A stretch of DNA of 64,000 nt from Sanderia malayensis (taxonomy: Eukaryota > Cnidaria > Scyphozoa > Semaeostomeae > Pelagiidae), in NCBI GenBank assembly GCA_013076295.1, contig RQOL01000828.1:3965219-4029218 (forward strand), given 5' to 3'. The position numbers were made by a program, and so were the translations under genes. This document shows, in pieces, positions 10,762 through 25,700 of the stretch. The notes below the pieces were generated by a model. That model saw only the letters and a program-made list of their open reading frames with translations. It was not told the origin of the DNA and did no database searches. Positions within the stretch are counted from its first letter, which is position 1, and each line of letters opens with the position of its first letter.

Positions 10762-13700
10762 ATGCATCAAGGACAGTTGCTGTTTATTGTTTCGCTATGT
10801 CGAGCACTGAGCTCTGTTCAAGGTAGGAAACTTGAGAGACATGTTGTCTTTGCTTGAGTACGATTTCTGTGATGCTTCAGTTTAGGCTTCTCAATACAAT
10901 TGAACCCAATTTGTTAAACTAAAGAAGGATCAAGCAAATACTCCTTTATATCAGGAAATTAATCAAAAAAATAAGGGCAAACTAAGGGGTGAACTAAGCA
11001 GGGGAAAGTAGCTCGAGAAATGAAACATTTGCTATTTCGGGGGATATTTCCTTGTAGAAGGGGCTTGTACAAGGAAATATCCCCCGAAATAGTCAATGCT
11101 TATCATACACCATTTCATCCCATTGCATTCTATCGTGTTCTATTGACGTTATTCATCATGTCAACCTCATTTAACAATCAGGGTTGTTTCTATACCGATG
11201 GATCGGTTGCCGGTTGACAACAAGATATCGAACATAGAACCGTTTAAAGTTACACACAAGCCGATGTAAAATCTTAATAAGTAGTACAGGATAAAGTGTT
11301 TTTTGTGTCAAGGTCACCAGTTTCCCAATAGGGACAATAATGATGTTTGATATTTTGAGCTGCAATGTGTTTTACAGCATTGCATTGTGTTCTATTTCAT
11401 TTTATTGTGTTCTATTGCATTGCATTGTGTCCTATTGTATTGTGTTCTACTGCATTGCATTGTGTTCTATTTCATTTTATTGTGTTCTATTGCATTGCAT
11501 TGTGTCCTATTGTATTGTGTTCTATTGCATTGTATTGTGTCCTATTTCATTATTTCTGTGTTGTGTTTGCATTGTATATTGTGTGTTGTATTGTGTTCTA
11601 TTGCATTGTATTGTATCCTATTGCATTGTGTCCCATTGCATTTTAGGGCTGCGTCAAAGTGCTGTGAGTCTTAGCATCCCGTCCAATGTTCCCGTGAAGA
11701 GCACAGGATGGTATAAAATCCAGAACTGGCAGGCTCCCGTGGACAGTGGACATTTGATAACAGGGACGTCTCTGAGTGGTGTAAACAATTCAGACGTTTA
11801 CATTCCGCGTTCCGGTTTATACACCGTCTTTATTACCCTGAGCTTGACAGGCGCAGACGTGAATGGCAGATTCAAATTGGCCTTGGTTATCAATAATAAC
11901 ATCAATAACAGTCCTAATGGCATGTCGTCCTCTGTAAAAGGTGGACCACTTGGACCGAAAAGTTTGACGATCAATGGTGTTGTGCATCTGCAGCATGCCG
12001 ACCACATATCGGTGTACGTTTACTCTGAAACCGACAGTGATTGGACAATAAGCGGCCAATCAAAGACCACTCTGTCGATGGAATTTGTAGACAGCTTGGA
12101 AGAGGTTCCGGGTTTTTCTGCATCGCTAAAAACGCCCGTTGTCGTGACAACAAGCGGTTGGAGATACCTCCGAGAATGGAGTATCGACAACAAGCCTGGT
12201 CTTTTCAAGAGTCAAACAGGATTCTCAAAGCATGTGGGTGAATTTGTGCCTATTTGTGATGGCGTTTACCTCGTCTCTGCCAACGTACGCATTCAAACGA
12301 ACACGTCATCACCAACATATTTCCAGCTTGGCATTGCTATTAACTCGGATGCAAACGGCAGCACAGTTAAAGCAATGTCGTCTGAAGAGTTCACACTTCC
12401 TGTGTCTGTCTCGCTTCATCTTCGCAAAGGCCAAATCATCAGTCTGCTGGTAAAGGGTTCTGCTCTCACGCCGTGGACTGTTTCTGCTGATAGCGGCTTC
12501 TCAGCGGTCAGGCTGAGCAGCTACAGCTCAACAACACCAGGTGAGTGATTACGTCATGCGTTGCAATGCTCAACGGATACGATTTTGCACCCCGTGTTGA
12601 TTGCTATGGTTTATGCCTGAATTCGATAGCAACAAAATAGATGTGCGGGTGTCTCGACGTGTGAATCGATTCATTATGAAGAAAGCATTGCACGAAAGCC
12701 AGGAAACTGCGGGGACTGAGCTGCGGAGGAGACGTTAGGAAGGCATAGTTGAAGATTGTATGAAGTACTTTGTTTTGCAGTGTTTATGATATGATTACTT
12801 TTCAATCGTAGGTTTTTCGACTGTTCTTCAGAATAGCATCAAGGGCAGCGGAGGAGGATGGATAAGAATTCCTCTTCAATTGCCCAACGGGACAAGCTAT
12901 GGACAATTTCAAACGGCCACCAAATACATTGCAGCGGGAAGGTGAGTGTCCAACATCTCATGTCCTTCAACTGTCTTCTAAGATTCAGCAAATGTGGTAG
13001 ATCGAACGTATAACCTATGGGATCGAACACAAGACGCGTAGTCTAGAACCCAATGTCACATTATTTTGAAGTCAGGCGTGTATTTCTTTCTTGACGTCAT
13101 TCTGTTTATGCTAGTGTTTGGACGATGGATATATCGTACAATCTAGCGGTTTAAGGTCATGACATCCAGCTTACTGCGCAAAGACATTTGTTATACGTAG
13201 TAGAGATATCATCACATTGAATGTCATTTGTATCATTTGCAGATACAATCCACATCCAGAGGGATTGTACACAATCACTGCCACAATCCGCCTCTTATCG
13301 GACAGTTTCGTACAAGGGGCGGTCTTCACACGCACCAACTCTGCAACTGACTTCAATGGACAAATTCGCGGCCTTTACTCCAGTGTTACAAAGACAAGCT
13401 CTAGCGAAGAGGTTACAATTTCAATCAGCGGTGTGCTGGAGCTCTTGCTCACTCAACCCCTTCTCTCCTTCTACATCTACATGCAGAATTCAGGAAATTA
13501 TCAAATACTCAGTGGTAGCAGAATATCTGTCAGCCTTGTACAAGCGAAGTATCCGGCATTTCATGCCACTCTCAATACCGAGGTATTTTATGTTTACTTC
13601 TCTGTATTTGGTTTAAGTATGGTTGGTTTTTTGAGATCTTCAAACTCTTGTTGTGGCTATTGTAATGAAGTTTTGATGAGTTTCTTGGGATCTGACCTTG

Positions 13701-16700
13701 TAAGCTTTTGTGAGGTCTTCCGTGGTTGTTATAAGTCGTAGTGCATGGTCCAATAACTTACCCAAGGTCCGAAAGTGTTATCATACGTAAAGATAAGATA
13801 AGACCTCTCACATGAGATTTAAGTAAGATAAGATATAGCTATTTAATCATATTAAGGTCGGCCTTTTCTTTGTATATATTTATTTTGGCCGGTTTTATCT
13901 TGCGAAAAATTTAATGTCCTTTTCCTGATCTTTACGTCTTGTGCGTTTTTGTTTATGTTTAGTCTGTTTACTCCGATTAATTCACGTTTCTAGCTTTCAC
14001 AAGCAGCAGACAACGCTTGGGTGGAATTGTCGTCATGGAAAACAAACGTAGCACAAGGCTCATTCTCTCAGACCGACCGCTTTGTCCAATCAACTGGTCG
14101 CTACACAGCTGATCAAAGTGGCATTTATCACGTGTCAAGCAACATCATATTCAACAGCCAATCGGAATTCGTTTCATTGTTAATATCAGCCAATGGGGGT
14201 TATTCCAAGAGGAATTCATTGTTCTCCACGAAAGGTAATCCAGCGAATAAAGACACACTTTCTGTCAGTGGATCATTACAACTGAATAAAGGTATGTCGT
14301 GACTGTTTTGTTGTGTACACCCTGAAGCAAGACACAATTACATTTAGTTTCACTGCTGATCTCTCTAGAATACGGGGGTCATGTAATTAATTAGTTTGAA
14401 AATGAAATTATTCATCAATAGGTGATTACGTATCAGTTCATGTGAAGTCATCCGGGACATCATCGTGGTTTGTCTCCGCCAAGAGCAGTTTCTCACTCGT
14501 ATATCTTGGTCTGCCGTTTTCCGTTCCGGGTTTTAGCGCAGTTCTGTCGTCCACAAAAACGTATTCAACAGATGCGTGGCATGAGGTGAAAGGCCTGCTC
14601 TCTGGCCAACCATCCCATCCATTGTTTTACTACGGTGGCGGACTGGATTATGCGGACTGCAAGTACACGGTTCCAGTGTCGGGATTGTACGTTGTTGGTG
14701 CCAATTTGAAGTTGAAAAGAGCGACAACAGTTGGGGCCGAATTTACTGCCAACATTGCCATTGATAATAGTCCAGCTGCGACAGAACGTCTCAATGGATT
14801 GAATGATTTTGTAGAAAGAACTGTCAGTCTTGGAAACCAGTAAGTTTCTCATTGTATTTCGTACAGATAAAGATATTGTGTTCCAATTGAAAATGGCTTT
14901 AGTTTTTCAGAGATCTTTACGATTAAACAGGATTCAGCCAATCTCAGCGAGTAAACTGGGTTTAGTCAATCTCAGCGAATAAACTGGATTTAGTCAATCT
15001 CAGCTCATTTTGAATGAAAATCAACTTGCCACGTTTGACTAAAATACAAAATATATACGTTCAAATATACAAAAAATTCAAGCTAAGTCAATTAAAATGG
15101 CTGAAAATGTTCAGAAGCATTGAGTTAACTGTCCAGCATAGTTCACAATCAGTTAGTTATCATCAATTGGGTCTTTTGAATGTCTTGGGACAATTTCAGA
15201 CATAGGATCCAAGGAGTCTTTGCAAAATAATTATAACGTAAGTTTTAGTTTAATAATTCAATCTCTTTTCAGGGACTTCTATTCATTGAACGTTGCTGGT
15301 GTGATGAAATTAACTGCCAACCAAAATGTGTCACTTTGGGTCAGATCCAAATCAGCTGGGACATGGGACATTAGCGAGGACAGTACGTTTTCTGTCGCAC
15401 TGCTTCATTTGGATAACGACTTTCAAGCTTCTGGTTTCCAGGCCGCTTTGGATCCGTCCATATCCCAGAGCGTAGTCGGCGCGTCTACTTTTAAAATTGT
15501 TCGTTATTGGGTGACAACGAGATCCAACTCTGAAAAAGGACTTTTTAACCTAGGTACGCCTATTTGCTATTAATAAATACACGTATTAAAGAGATTACAA
15601 TGATTGGGTATGAAGCTACATATGTAGCCACCGATTTTTGAAGTGTCAAGCATCGAGATTCAATGGCTCTTTGGTTCAGGTCAACAAGGTTTCGGCGGAT
15701 TAAGATACAGTTAGAGCCCGCCTATCCAAACCAATAAACTAAGAATCTCAAGGCTGATATTCTGTTTAAAACAATAGATTAAACAATATCCTATTGTTTT
15801 TAAACAATAGACTCCATGCTAAATTTGCAGGCTCTTAGCTATGTGCGGACTTTTCCTGTACTGAATGCCAACCTGTGAAGCATGCGTGAAGCTACTCAAA
15901 ATCATGATAGATTCTGTTACGAGTTTATTTCATTTATGCTCAATTCTATCACATACAACGATTAATTCTAAAGTACAATCAATGTTTACCAGACGTGCAT
16001 CTGCTAGAAGACCAGCTTCTTTAGATACTGAAATTTCCATGATATTTCTGCATGTTATATGATTATCCTTTTTGCAGATAAATACCAAGACCTAGGCGCT
16101 TCCAGTGGATCTGTGACAATCAGAGAGGCTGGTCTCTATTTCGTCAGTGCTACTATTGCTCTCAACGACGCCAATGACAAATTTGAAATGGGTGAGTTTG
16201 AATATTCTGTCCTCTCTCATGCTAGATGTAAATTCCACTTTCATGGATTGTTATGTCTTTCAGTATCCATCCTTTGGTAGACATTTAGGTCAGGCAGCAA
16301 AGATTATTATGCTTGAAATTTGATAGTATTGTTATTTTATTCTTTATTTAGATGTTAATCTTGATCCAAAGACTGAAGGCGGCCTTCCAGGCCTGTATTC
16401 ATTAGTGGACACTTCCAGACTGAATAAATACACTCTTAAAGCATTCGGAATTCTCAATATTGGTGCTTCACATAAATTATCAATTAGAGTAAGTACAAAA
16501 TACGTCCATAGGAGAATATCATATCATATCATAAGTATTCAGACTTCCAGCGTTCGAGCTCATTACTATTAAGACTCCCAGCGTTCGAGTTGAGGTGGCA
16601 TGTATAACCCCTTTCTCTGTACGCGAAAATGATCGATAACATGAATCAAATTCCGTTATTTCAGATCCAAGCATCGAATAAGCGCACCTGGGCACAAGAC

Positions 16701-19700
16701 GTTCTCTACTGTGGCTTATCATTCGTTAAAATCGCACCATTTGTTGTACCTCCCACTTTGTCAGCTAGCATTTTACCCGGACAATCATTTGTCTTCGAGA
16801 AAGGGTAAGTTGCCGTGCATGCTATTCTTCTGCAGCTTCTGTAGCCAATCGAGTTTCTCTTAGAAAATCCCACAGCCTTCTTTGTTGATTGGTTATGCCA
16901 AAGCATTGCAGAGTACATTACTGGTTGTATTCAAGATAATTTCCTCCATTGCAGCAACTGGACAAGAATTACGAACTGGGCAACGTCTCTTATTCCTGTT
17001 CAGCATCTCAGCGGATCTGGATTTTCTAAGACAACAGGGGTGTTCACTGTACCCAGGAATGGACTCTTCCTAGTCAGTGCTTACGTAGTCACCGAATCAA
17101 TCGATCCAAATCCGACTGTCAATCTAAAAATCGCTCTTAATCCAGATCTTTCCGATTCATACACTCCCAGCATAACCAATGGATTGTCTACAATGACGTC
17201 AAAATGTAACGCCAGTTGTATGCTACATTCTAGTGGAGTAATGTCCTTGCAGAAGGGTGACAAGCTTGGTGTTTACATCCAATCGAATTACACAAGCTCT
17301 TTGCATATCCACAACTCTAGCACGTTTTCGGTTGTTTTGGTGCACGAGTCAAAGCCCTTGCCGAATGGAATGCTGGCGGAGATCAATGTCCAAACTGATC
17401 TTATGGGCACCGGAAGTAAGCGAATTACGGGCTGGAGCTTAATGCCGTCATCTGGTAATTTCTACAGTTCACTGGATCCTCTAAAAAGCCTGGATAACTT
17501 CCACATAGATACCACGGGAATCTATTTTCTATCGATTAGCATGAAATTCGCGAAACTACAAGGCTTGACAAAAGCATTCACATCTCTACTTAATATCCAA
17601 GCTATCACTGCAGTCCACAAGCAGAGTATTGATGAGCCGTTTGTTTTATCCGTTAGCGGTTGTATGAAGATCACATCCGGGGATAAATACACATTGACTG
17701 TTTCCTCCGAGGAAGATCGGAGCTATCTAATTCTACCCGGATCAGTAAAATCCGGTGTGTATCTCGGTTCACAAGCGGATGTCATCGGGTTTACTGCGAT
17801 TCAAAGCGCGACAAGAACAATAGCTATCGAAGCTAATAAGACTTTCTATATCTACAGTTGGTCTACAGTCAATAAGGATTGGCTCTTTGAATCCGGCAAT
17901 GGATTTCGCAACCGAGAGTCGTTCATCGCACCAAAGTCGGGCATTTATTACGTGTCCGCACATATTATCATTGCCGCATCGCTTGGAGCGTCCACTACCC
18001 GGGTGAGTGTTGGGATTGAGAAAGGCGGTTTTTTGAGACAGCAAAACGGTCTGCATACAAGCGCTGTTGCAAGTGGGAATGTGAAGACGACTCTCATTCT
18101 TGCTGGTACTATGTATTTGGAGAAATGGTCACAAATCAAACTGGTAATGCGAGCATCGCGTGCCATTTCGATTGAGATTGATATTGACTCTACATTCTCT
18201 GTTGTTAAACTTGGTAAGAATTCTGCTATTCGCTTTATAAGGCTAAACATGTGGACTAATTGTCTCTCTGTCTTAACAATATTTAATGATTTATATGGTT
18301 TTGCACCATGTAATTTTACTGTCATGCAACACAATTTGCCAATTTGCCACACGTACACACTGCTATGTACCAAGAATTACTGCGTGCAAAAGTTATGTAC
18401 AAAGCATCTGTTTCATTTCATAGACTCCAAGCTTCGTATTATTGAAGTCTTTTCTTTAATTAGAGATGAATTTTTGTTCTTTGCTTGTTGTTGTATACAC
18501 GTCTTATTTTTGCCTCCTAGATAAAGATCTCAGCTCAAACATTTGCACTGATAATGGTCCCAGAATAGTTGATCACTTGGATCCAGAAGAGTTTCGAACT
18601 AGTTACAATAAGCAGGTTAGCTGGAAATGCAGTGCCACTGGAATATCTCCAACTTATGGCTGGATGAAAAACTATGCTGTAAGCAACGATGTATCTTTAT
18701 CTACGACCTTTTTTAGCTGTGTTTTGACAGAACGATTTCTAAAAACCATTATTCCTTATTTCTCTAATACTTATTGAGATGTAGCGACATTGCGTTTTTG
18801 TACTTAAGGTGAATAAGCTAAACGCGGGTATTTACTTGCAGGCGATACCTGGCAATTCTTTACAATCGCTCAGCATAAGCAGCACACAAGTTGCTGATAC
18901 CGGTGAATATGTGTGTACTGCAACCTACGATGGTATTAGAGTAAGCTCAAACATAGCAAAATTGACCGTTTTCGGTAAGTCTGCCGTCGAGCAACCTTTT
19001 ACAACTGCTACTTTGGAATAGCAATAACTCATCACTCTCAATAACTGTTTTGCTGATATTTGGATATATTATTGGTTCTATTTATTCCGCATTCCATTTA
19101 TTCCATGTTTTATACCTCGCTTCTTTTTTTTTCTCGCAGATCCCATTCCTGTGTTCTCGAACCCTGCTGAGCAGTATAACGTGACTGCTTCAGAAAATGG
19201 ACCACAAACACTAGGACTACTTGACGTTTTGGTGCGGGCCAGCAGCCTCGGGAATTCCTTCGCGCAAATGTCATTCCAAATAATTTCAGGTAGGCGAGCT
19301 ATTTGTCCCCTAAAAGATGTCTCCCTCCCCCTTTTAACTCGAGCTGGGAACTCAAGCTAAGAGGGGGAGGGAGACCCTTTTAACGCAATATCAAGCCCGA
19401 ATCGACATTGCGTTACCTTAGTTGTTCGATAAAGCGAGGTTTTCTTTTTTCTCAGGCAATGTAAATGATACATTTTCATTGAGCACTGTGAATTCCGATA
19501 AGGGTTTCACTCTGATGCGCGCTAAGCCTTTAGACAGGGAAGCAATCTCAAGTTATTCTATCATTGTTCAAGCAACTAATTTAGAAGCATACTCAGTTGC
19601 AACACAACGGATAAACATCAATGTTTCAGACGTTAACGACAACGCACCAATATTCTCACAAAAAGTATACACCACAGCCATATATGAGAACACAACCGTT

Positions 19701-22700
19701 GGAACTACAGTGATCCGGGTCTTTGCAGCCGACCGGGATATTAATGAAAATGCCAAAATTGTCTACTGGTTCATACCGAGCTCAGCAAAGAACGTTTTCG
19801 CTGTTAACTCTAACACCGGTGACGTAACACTGCAAGAAAGCTTAAACCGAGAAATTAGAGATTTGTATGTGATATTTGTCAAGGCCTACGATTCGGTATT
19901 TGCTGCTTATTCCGAACTGACAATCCGGATTCTGGACGTTAACGAATTTGCTCCTGTCTTCGAACCGCAGAACTATGTGATCAATGTTTCCGAGACGGTG
20001 TTGCCCGGTTCTTCGCTTCTCTCGGTCACAGCAACGGATCGAGATACCGGTCGTAATGCTGAGCTAGTGTATAACATTACAGGTGGTGATCCGGATGGGA
20101 TATTCCGGATCACATCGCACGGAAATATTCAGAATCAGCGACGTCTGGACTACGAAACCAGCAACAGTTTTTTATTGACCGTTTCGGTGCAAGATAGTGG
20201 TCAGCCTCCTTTGCGTGCTAACGAGACAGCCTCGGTTAGGATTTACGTCGGAGATGCCAATGATAATAGTCCGTTGTTCGAAAAAGAAAGCTACGTCATG
20301 AGTGTTTATGAAAATGCAACGATTGGAGAAGTGATAGGTCACGTGAGTGCCAAAGATGTGGATGCTCCGGGGCAGCCAGGTTAGTGTTACGAAATTTGGT
20401 AATCGGTTGTAGGGGTCATATAACCCCCTGCTCCCAAGTTTGAATTTTGCTCATTGGAATGCTTTATAATAGTATTAATTCCCTTGTTAAAGGCCTACTG
20501 CAATCAAAAAAAGTGATATGATTTTTTTGCATTTCATGGTAAACCTATTCGAACTGATCATAAAACCGTTTTCAGAATGAAAATTTATCCAGTAGAATTG
20601 TTTTTACAAGCCCGTAAAGTCGTCGATTTTGCCATTTCAACTGCGACAAACGTGACGTAATAACTAGGACCCATTTCAAGTTTTTGTATTGAAGTGTATT
20701 GTAGCTTTTTGCTCCACTCCGTCTAGCTCAATAAATAACTAATTAAATAAAAATCGCATCCCAAGGCATAAATATTAAAGTGTTTTCACAAATTTTAAAA
20801 TTTTTTTCATAATTTTAGAAAGCGATTTGGGGGGAGTAATTGGAGTCTGAATTGGGGCAGTTTTGGTCGTGACGTCAAATTGCGGGAGGGCGATCAGCCG
20901 CGGCGGAGAGCGGAAGCAAACAACGGGGATTATCATTATCACAGTGTCGAGATGAAATATACTTTTGCATTTGACTTTACTGAGTCGCATATGGTGTATG
21001 TGTGAGAGAATGCAGAGATGTTTTCAGAATCTACATGGACTATTTACGCTCATAGTTGGCTTTTTAAGATATATCTGATGCTGCTAAGTTGTTGTCAGTC
21101 CAGTTTTATCAAAACGAATTACTTTTATATCACGTCTGGCTGGAACGCCAAGTTGCTACAGTGTTTTCATCGGGGTAGAAGTTGGAGAAATAAAATAGAA
21201 CTAATCGCAATATTCTGCATAGCAATTTATTATCATAGTCAGATGTGTTACAAGTTTTCTGTTGAAACACGATGGTTTCAAAATTCCAAATGGACAAAAA
21301 ATGAAACTGGTGGCTCCGTAGCAGCTTTATGTTTTTAATTTCTGTCTGGCCTATGGGTATTGTGAGCAAAACGCACGCCTTCAGCTCTCCTTATCTGTTT
21401 CATTTCAAATTTGTTTTGAAAACGGCTGCTTGAAAATACCATTTATTAATTAACTTAACTGCTGTAACAGCTTACTTTGCCTGGTCCTCTAACAACAACC
21501 TCGGCCATCGTGTTTGTTACTAGTTTTATTTACACAGCTCCGCCATCCATGATTTCTGACAAACTTCCTTTGTGAATGCTCTTCCAGCTGCTTGGAAATC
21601 AGACCGCGCGGAATAAGATGTCTTTTGACTGACCGCGCGGTTTGTAGTACCCTTTTTCAAAGCGCCGCTATAGCGTTACCGTAAGTTCAATTTTTTTGGT
21701 TAATAGCTGAAACGACGCGCGGAAAGTTATAGTTTTGTACCCTGGGAAGCGATTTTTTAATAAGGGCCGGAGCTACGCATAGTGCAGATTTGAAAACTTT
21801 TCCCGATACTCTCCCGTTATAAAAGTCGATTTGTGTCCTAGTTATGACGTCATACCATGTCGCAGTCAGTGCCCCATTTCAAAGCCAAATTTAGTATACT
21901 TATCGTGATCGAATAAAAATAAAACAGGCACCAAAGTAATCAGTAAAGATTGAAATTTCATTTTATGAAAAAAAACGGGAAAGTGATTTTTGATTGCAGT
22001 AGGCCTTTAAATATGCCTGCTTTTACACTCCTAGCTTTTTCTCTGATTAACGAAAACTTCTCTGCGTCGCAAAATTTTTACGTATAATGCTTTTTTTGTC
22101 GTTTAAGTTATCCGTTATTTAAACTTCTAAGCTATCCGCTATGTAAACTTCTAAGTTATCTGTTATTTAAACTTCTAAAACTAAAACTTCATCATAAAAC
22201 TTCGAACCTGTCATTGCAGAAAGTCGAGTGTCTTACGAAATGGAGGGTTTGAGCGCAGTGCCAGACAGCATCTTCACAGTGAGCGCATCAAGCGGGGCCT
22301 TGATATTGAACTCGACTCTTGATTACGAGACTCAGACGACTTATCGTTTCACCGTGCTGGCTAGAGATGCGGGCAGCCCGTCACTGAAAGACAAAGCCCA
22401 AGTCACTATCAATGTCATTGATGTCAACGACAATAGGCCGGAGTTTACTGTGTCAAAGTTTGTTGTCAATGTTACAGAATCATCACAAATTAACAGGGAG
22501 GTGTACAAGGTTGTTGCCAAGGACAAAGATGCAAACTCAAATGCAGCTGTCCGATATTCGTTGCTGTCCGGTGATATTGGAAACACATTCACTATCGACC
22601 CGATTTTCGGTGAGTGACGATAGAAATGTTGTTGACTTCCCGGGTAACTTGTTTCTTGACATGCAAGTGTAATGTGATTTCTATTTTGTGCCGGGATGGT

Positions 22701-25700
22701 GTCTGTTTATTATGCAGCCTGGAGCATAATGGGACAAGCATGCTGTGGTATAATGCACAGTGACGTAGATAGAGGGGGTCAGGGGGCGAAAAACCCCCTC
22801 TAGAGATAAACTGCCGCTTTGTCGGAAAATTGCTGATCTTGTCGGAAAAAAATATCTTCTGTTTACGTTCAGTTTTAGCTAATTTCTTTATTTTATATTC
22901 ATAGTCTTGAAGAAACAAACATGTTTATTGAATTTTTGTCGGAAAATCTGAATTTCTCGCCCCTCCCTCTATAAAATTTCCTATCTACGCCATTGATAAT
23001 GCATGTAAAAGGTCTTATGAAAGCCTTGAAAGGCAAGGAATGAATCTAAAGTTGCATGAAGTATTTGAGATATTTGAGTTGTGTTTTTCTTGTGCCATGC
23101 CTTAGGGAGCGTTATTGCTATGAAGTCTTTGGATCACGAAAGGACTCCCCAATACGACCTCGTTATCAGTTGCCATGACAAGGGGAATCCGCAGTTGCAG
23201 TGCATGAACTCCCTCGAACTGCGCGTGAACGTTTTGGACGAAAATGACAACTCGCCGAGTTTCGACCAGATCGAATATTCAGCCAACGTGCAAGAGGGTT
23301 TGGCCGTGGGTACAACGATTCTCTTCATGACAATCAGTGATGCGGATGCAGGACTAAATGGATTGTTCAATGTGAGCATCATCGAATCATCAGCACGTGC
23401 AATGTTTGAATACAATCAAGTTACACGGGCTTTGACTCTGAAAGGACAACTTGACTATGAGAAAATGGCGCAGTATCACTTCACAGTCATCGCTAAAGAT
23501 CTCGGCACGCCTCCTCTTGAAAAGTCTGCAGTTGTGAGTGCTTTACATCATTTACTTTACTCTATGATTTGTTTATTTTATACCTCTCTCCTTATACCTC
23601 TCCATTTATACCTCTCCACTTGTACCTCTCCATTTATACCTCTCCATTTATACCTCTCCATTTATGCGTTTCTATTTACATGACTTTAGGTCATTATCAA
23701 AGTTCAAAACGTCAACGACAATGCGCCAACATTCCGACAGTCGATATATGATAGTCAAATACCGGACATGGTACTTTCTAATTACACGGTTTACCAGGTG
23801 ACAGCTTCAGATCCAGACAAGGGTCCTGGCGGACGAATTACTTATGAGATTGTCGGTGGCAACGCAGGCGGACTGTTTAGAATCGGACAGTATACTGGTA
23901 TGTTGAACGTGCTCAAACTTGATACAACTATTGCTTGCTCTTCAAATATGATAATGATTACTTTGTAATGCTTATGATCTTCAGCAAAGGAGTAAGTTTC
24001 AATTTGGATATATCGTAATGCCTCGACTAAACGCCCGGGGCGTTTATTAAATTTATATCTATTAAATATTTTAGGGGGCTTTTATTCGAGGGGGCGTTTA
24101 AAAGAAGGGGGCGTTTAATCGAAGCATTACGTTATCAAAATCCCAATGAACACCTCGATTGAAAAGATTTTGTGTTTATGAAAGGTAAAACCCGGAATCC
24201 TGATTTAAGCAAGAAAATGTAATGAAATAAACAATGGTTTGATGAGAGGAGGAGCAATTTGCTGCGGAGCAATTTGTTGTGAGCAGTAGTTGACACATCT
24301 ATGTTCATGCAGGCTCAATTATATTCAATGTAGTTTACTTATTCTGTTTTATTTTGCTTAGGCCTTGTTGATACAGCAAAGGATCTCAACACTTCGTATA
24401 TCTCGCTGTTCTCCTTGAGCATTGTTGCTAAGGACAGCTATCAACCACCAAAAGTGTCCAATCGCACGGTACTAAACATTCACGTGACTAAAACCCCGTT
24501 TATTTCATTGAGCAACACAAAGGCTGGTACGACATCTCTTGAAGCGACAATTAATACAAAAGGATTTACCCATTTGAATATCAAAACATACGAGGTTCTT
24601 GTTCAAGAATACAAACCGAGTAATGAAAATTGTAAGTATGACTTCAATCTATGTTCCAGCTATCCATCTTTTAATTCCATTGTCTTCCATTCCGTGTTTT
24701 GGTAGTGGCCAGGCCATAAACGTCGTTTTGATATTTACTAACGTGGCTTTACATTCAAGAAATTCATTTTATATGTTTTCCCCATTGCTATTCAGTCGTT
24801 CCATTGGACTTAATCCTTGGGCCTGTTCCATATTCCATTTTCCATGTTTTAGAGATCGTCTTGTACAACGTTTTCAAAACCACGGTCACTAAATGACTGA
24901 GCTTTACAAAGTAACAAAGACATTAAAATATCCTGGAATATAGCTAGACCATAAAGCAATGCTCATCTGGGAACCGTTCTTATTAACAATTTTTAAAAAT
25001 TTCTGTCAACAACATATATATATTTGCTCATTAATGTTATATTTTTATGCTTCTCTGCTTTCCATATTTCATTTCCATGTTTATAATTTTATTTTTATAA
25101 TTTTATTAGTTAACATGTTCTCTCGTCTGTCGCCGCTAAAATGGTATGACGTCATCGCAAAGCCAAGCTCGGCGGATGCAGAATTGCGCCGATACACTGC
25201 GATATCCGTTGCAGCGGTTAAAACGGGCCGCAAGCGCCGCGCGGTAGTTACATTGGACACAATAGCAGTTGTTATTGGCACTGAAAAGAACTGTGATACT
25301 CTGATGGCGGCGGATAAAATTTGTAACGGACCGCTCAAACCAGATAGAAGATACAGGTATATTTTAATTATACATTTCCGCTAGAGTTGAACAACAGTCG
25401 AGAGAGAACGTCGTAGTGTTATCATGACAATCACTAAACAGACAAACACAAACATATTCACGAGTGTTTTTAGTTTCTTGATGAAAAGGTTGCATGATCG
25501 AATCAATTGCATTGAGTATTGCGTTTTTTGTAGGCTGCAAGTTCGTGGATATTCTGCAAAAAACAAGTTTCCAAGAGACAGCCATTTCAGCGTGCCAGTA
25601 AAACTCGGTGATTTAAGTTAATCTCATTTTTATACATAATAATAATAATAATATAATAATATTCTTTTTTATGCATGATACTCCATCAGTTTAATTTACA

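Noticed and set aside
11340..12548. A continuous 402-codon open frame starting in the minisatellite and running through exon 2
   Set aside because: The first ~100 codons are pure repeat (Cys/Ile/Tyr-rich by composition). A clean acceptor at 11646 and the signal-peptide exon at 10762, in matching phase, give a better start.
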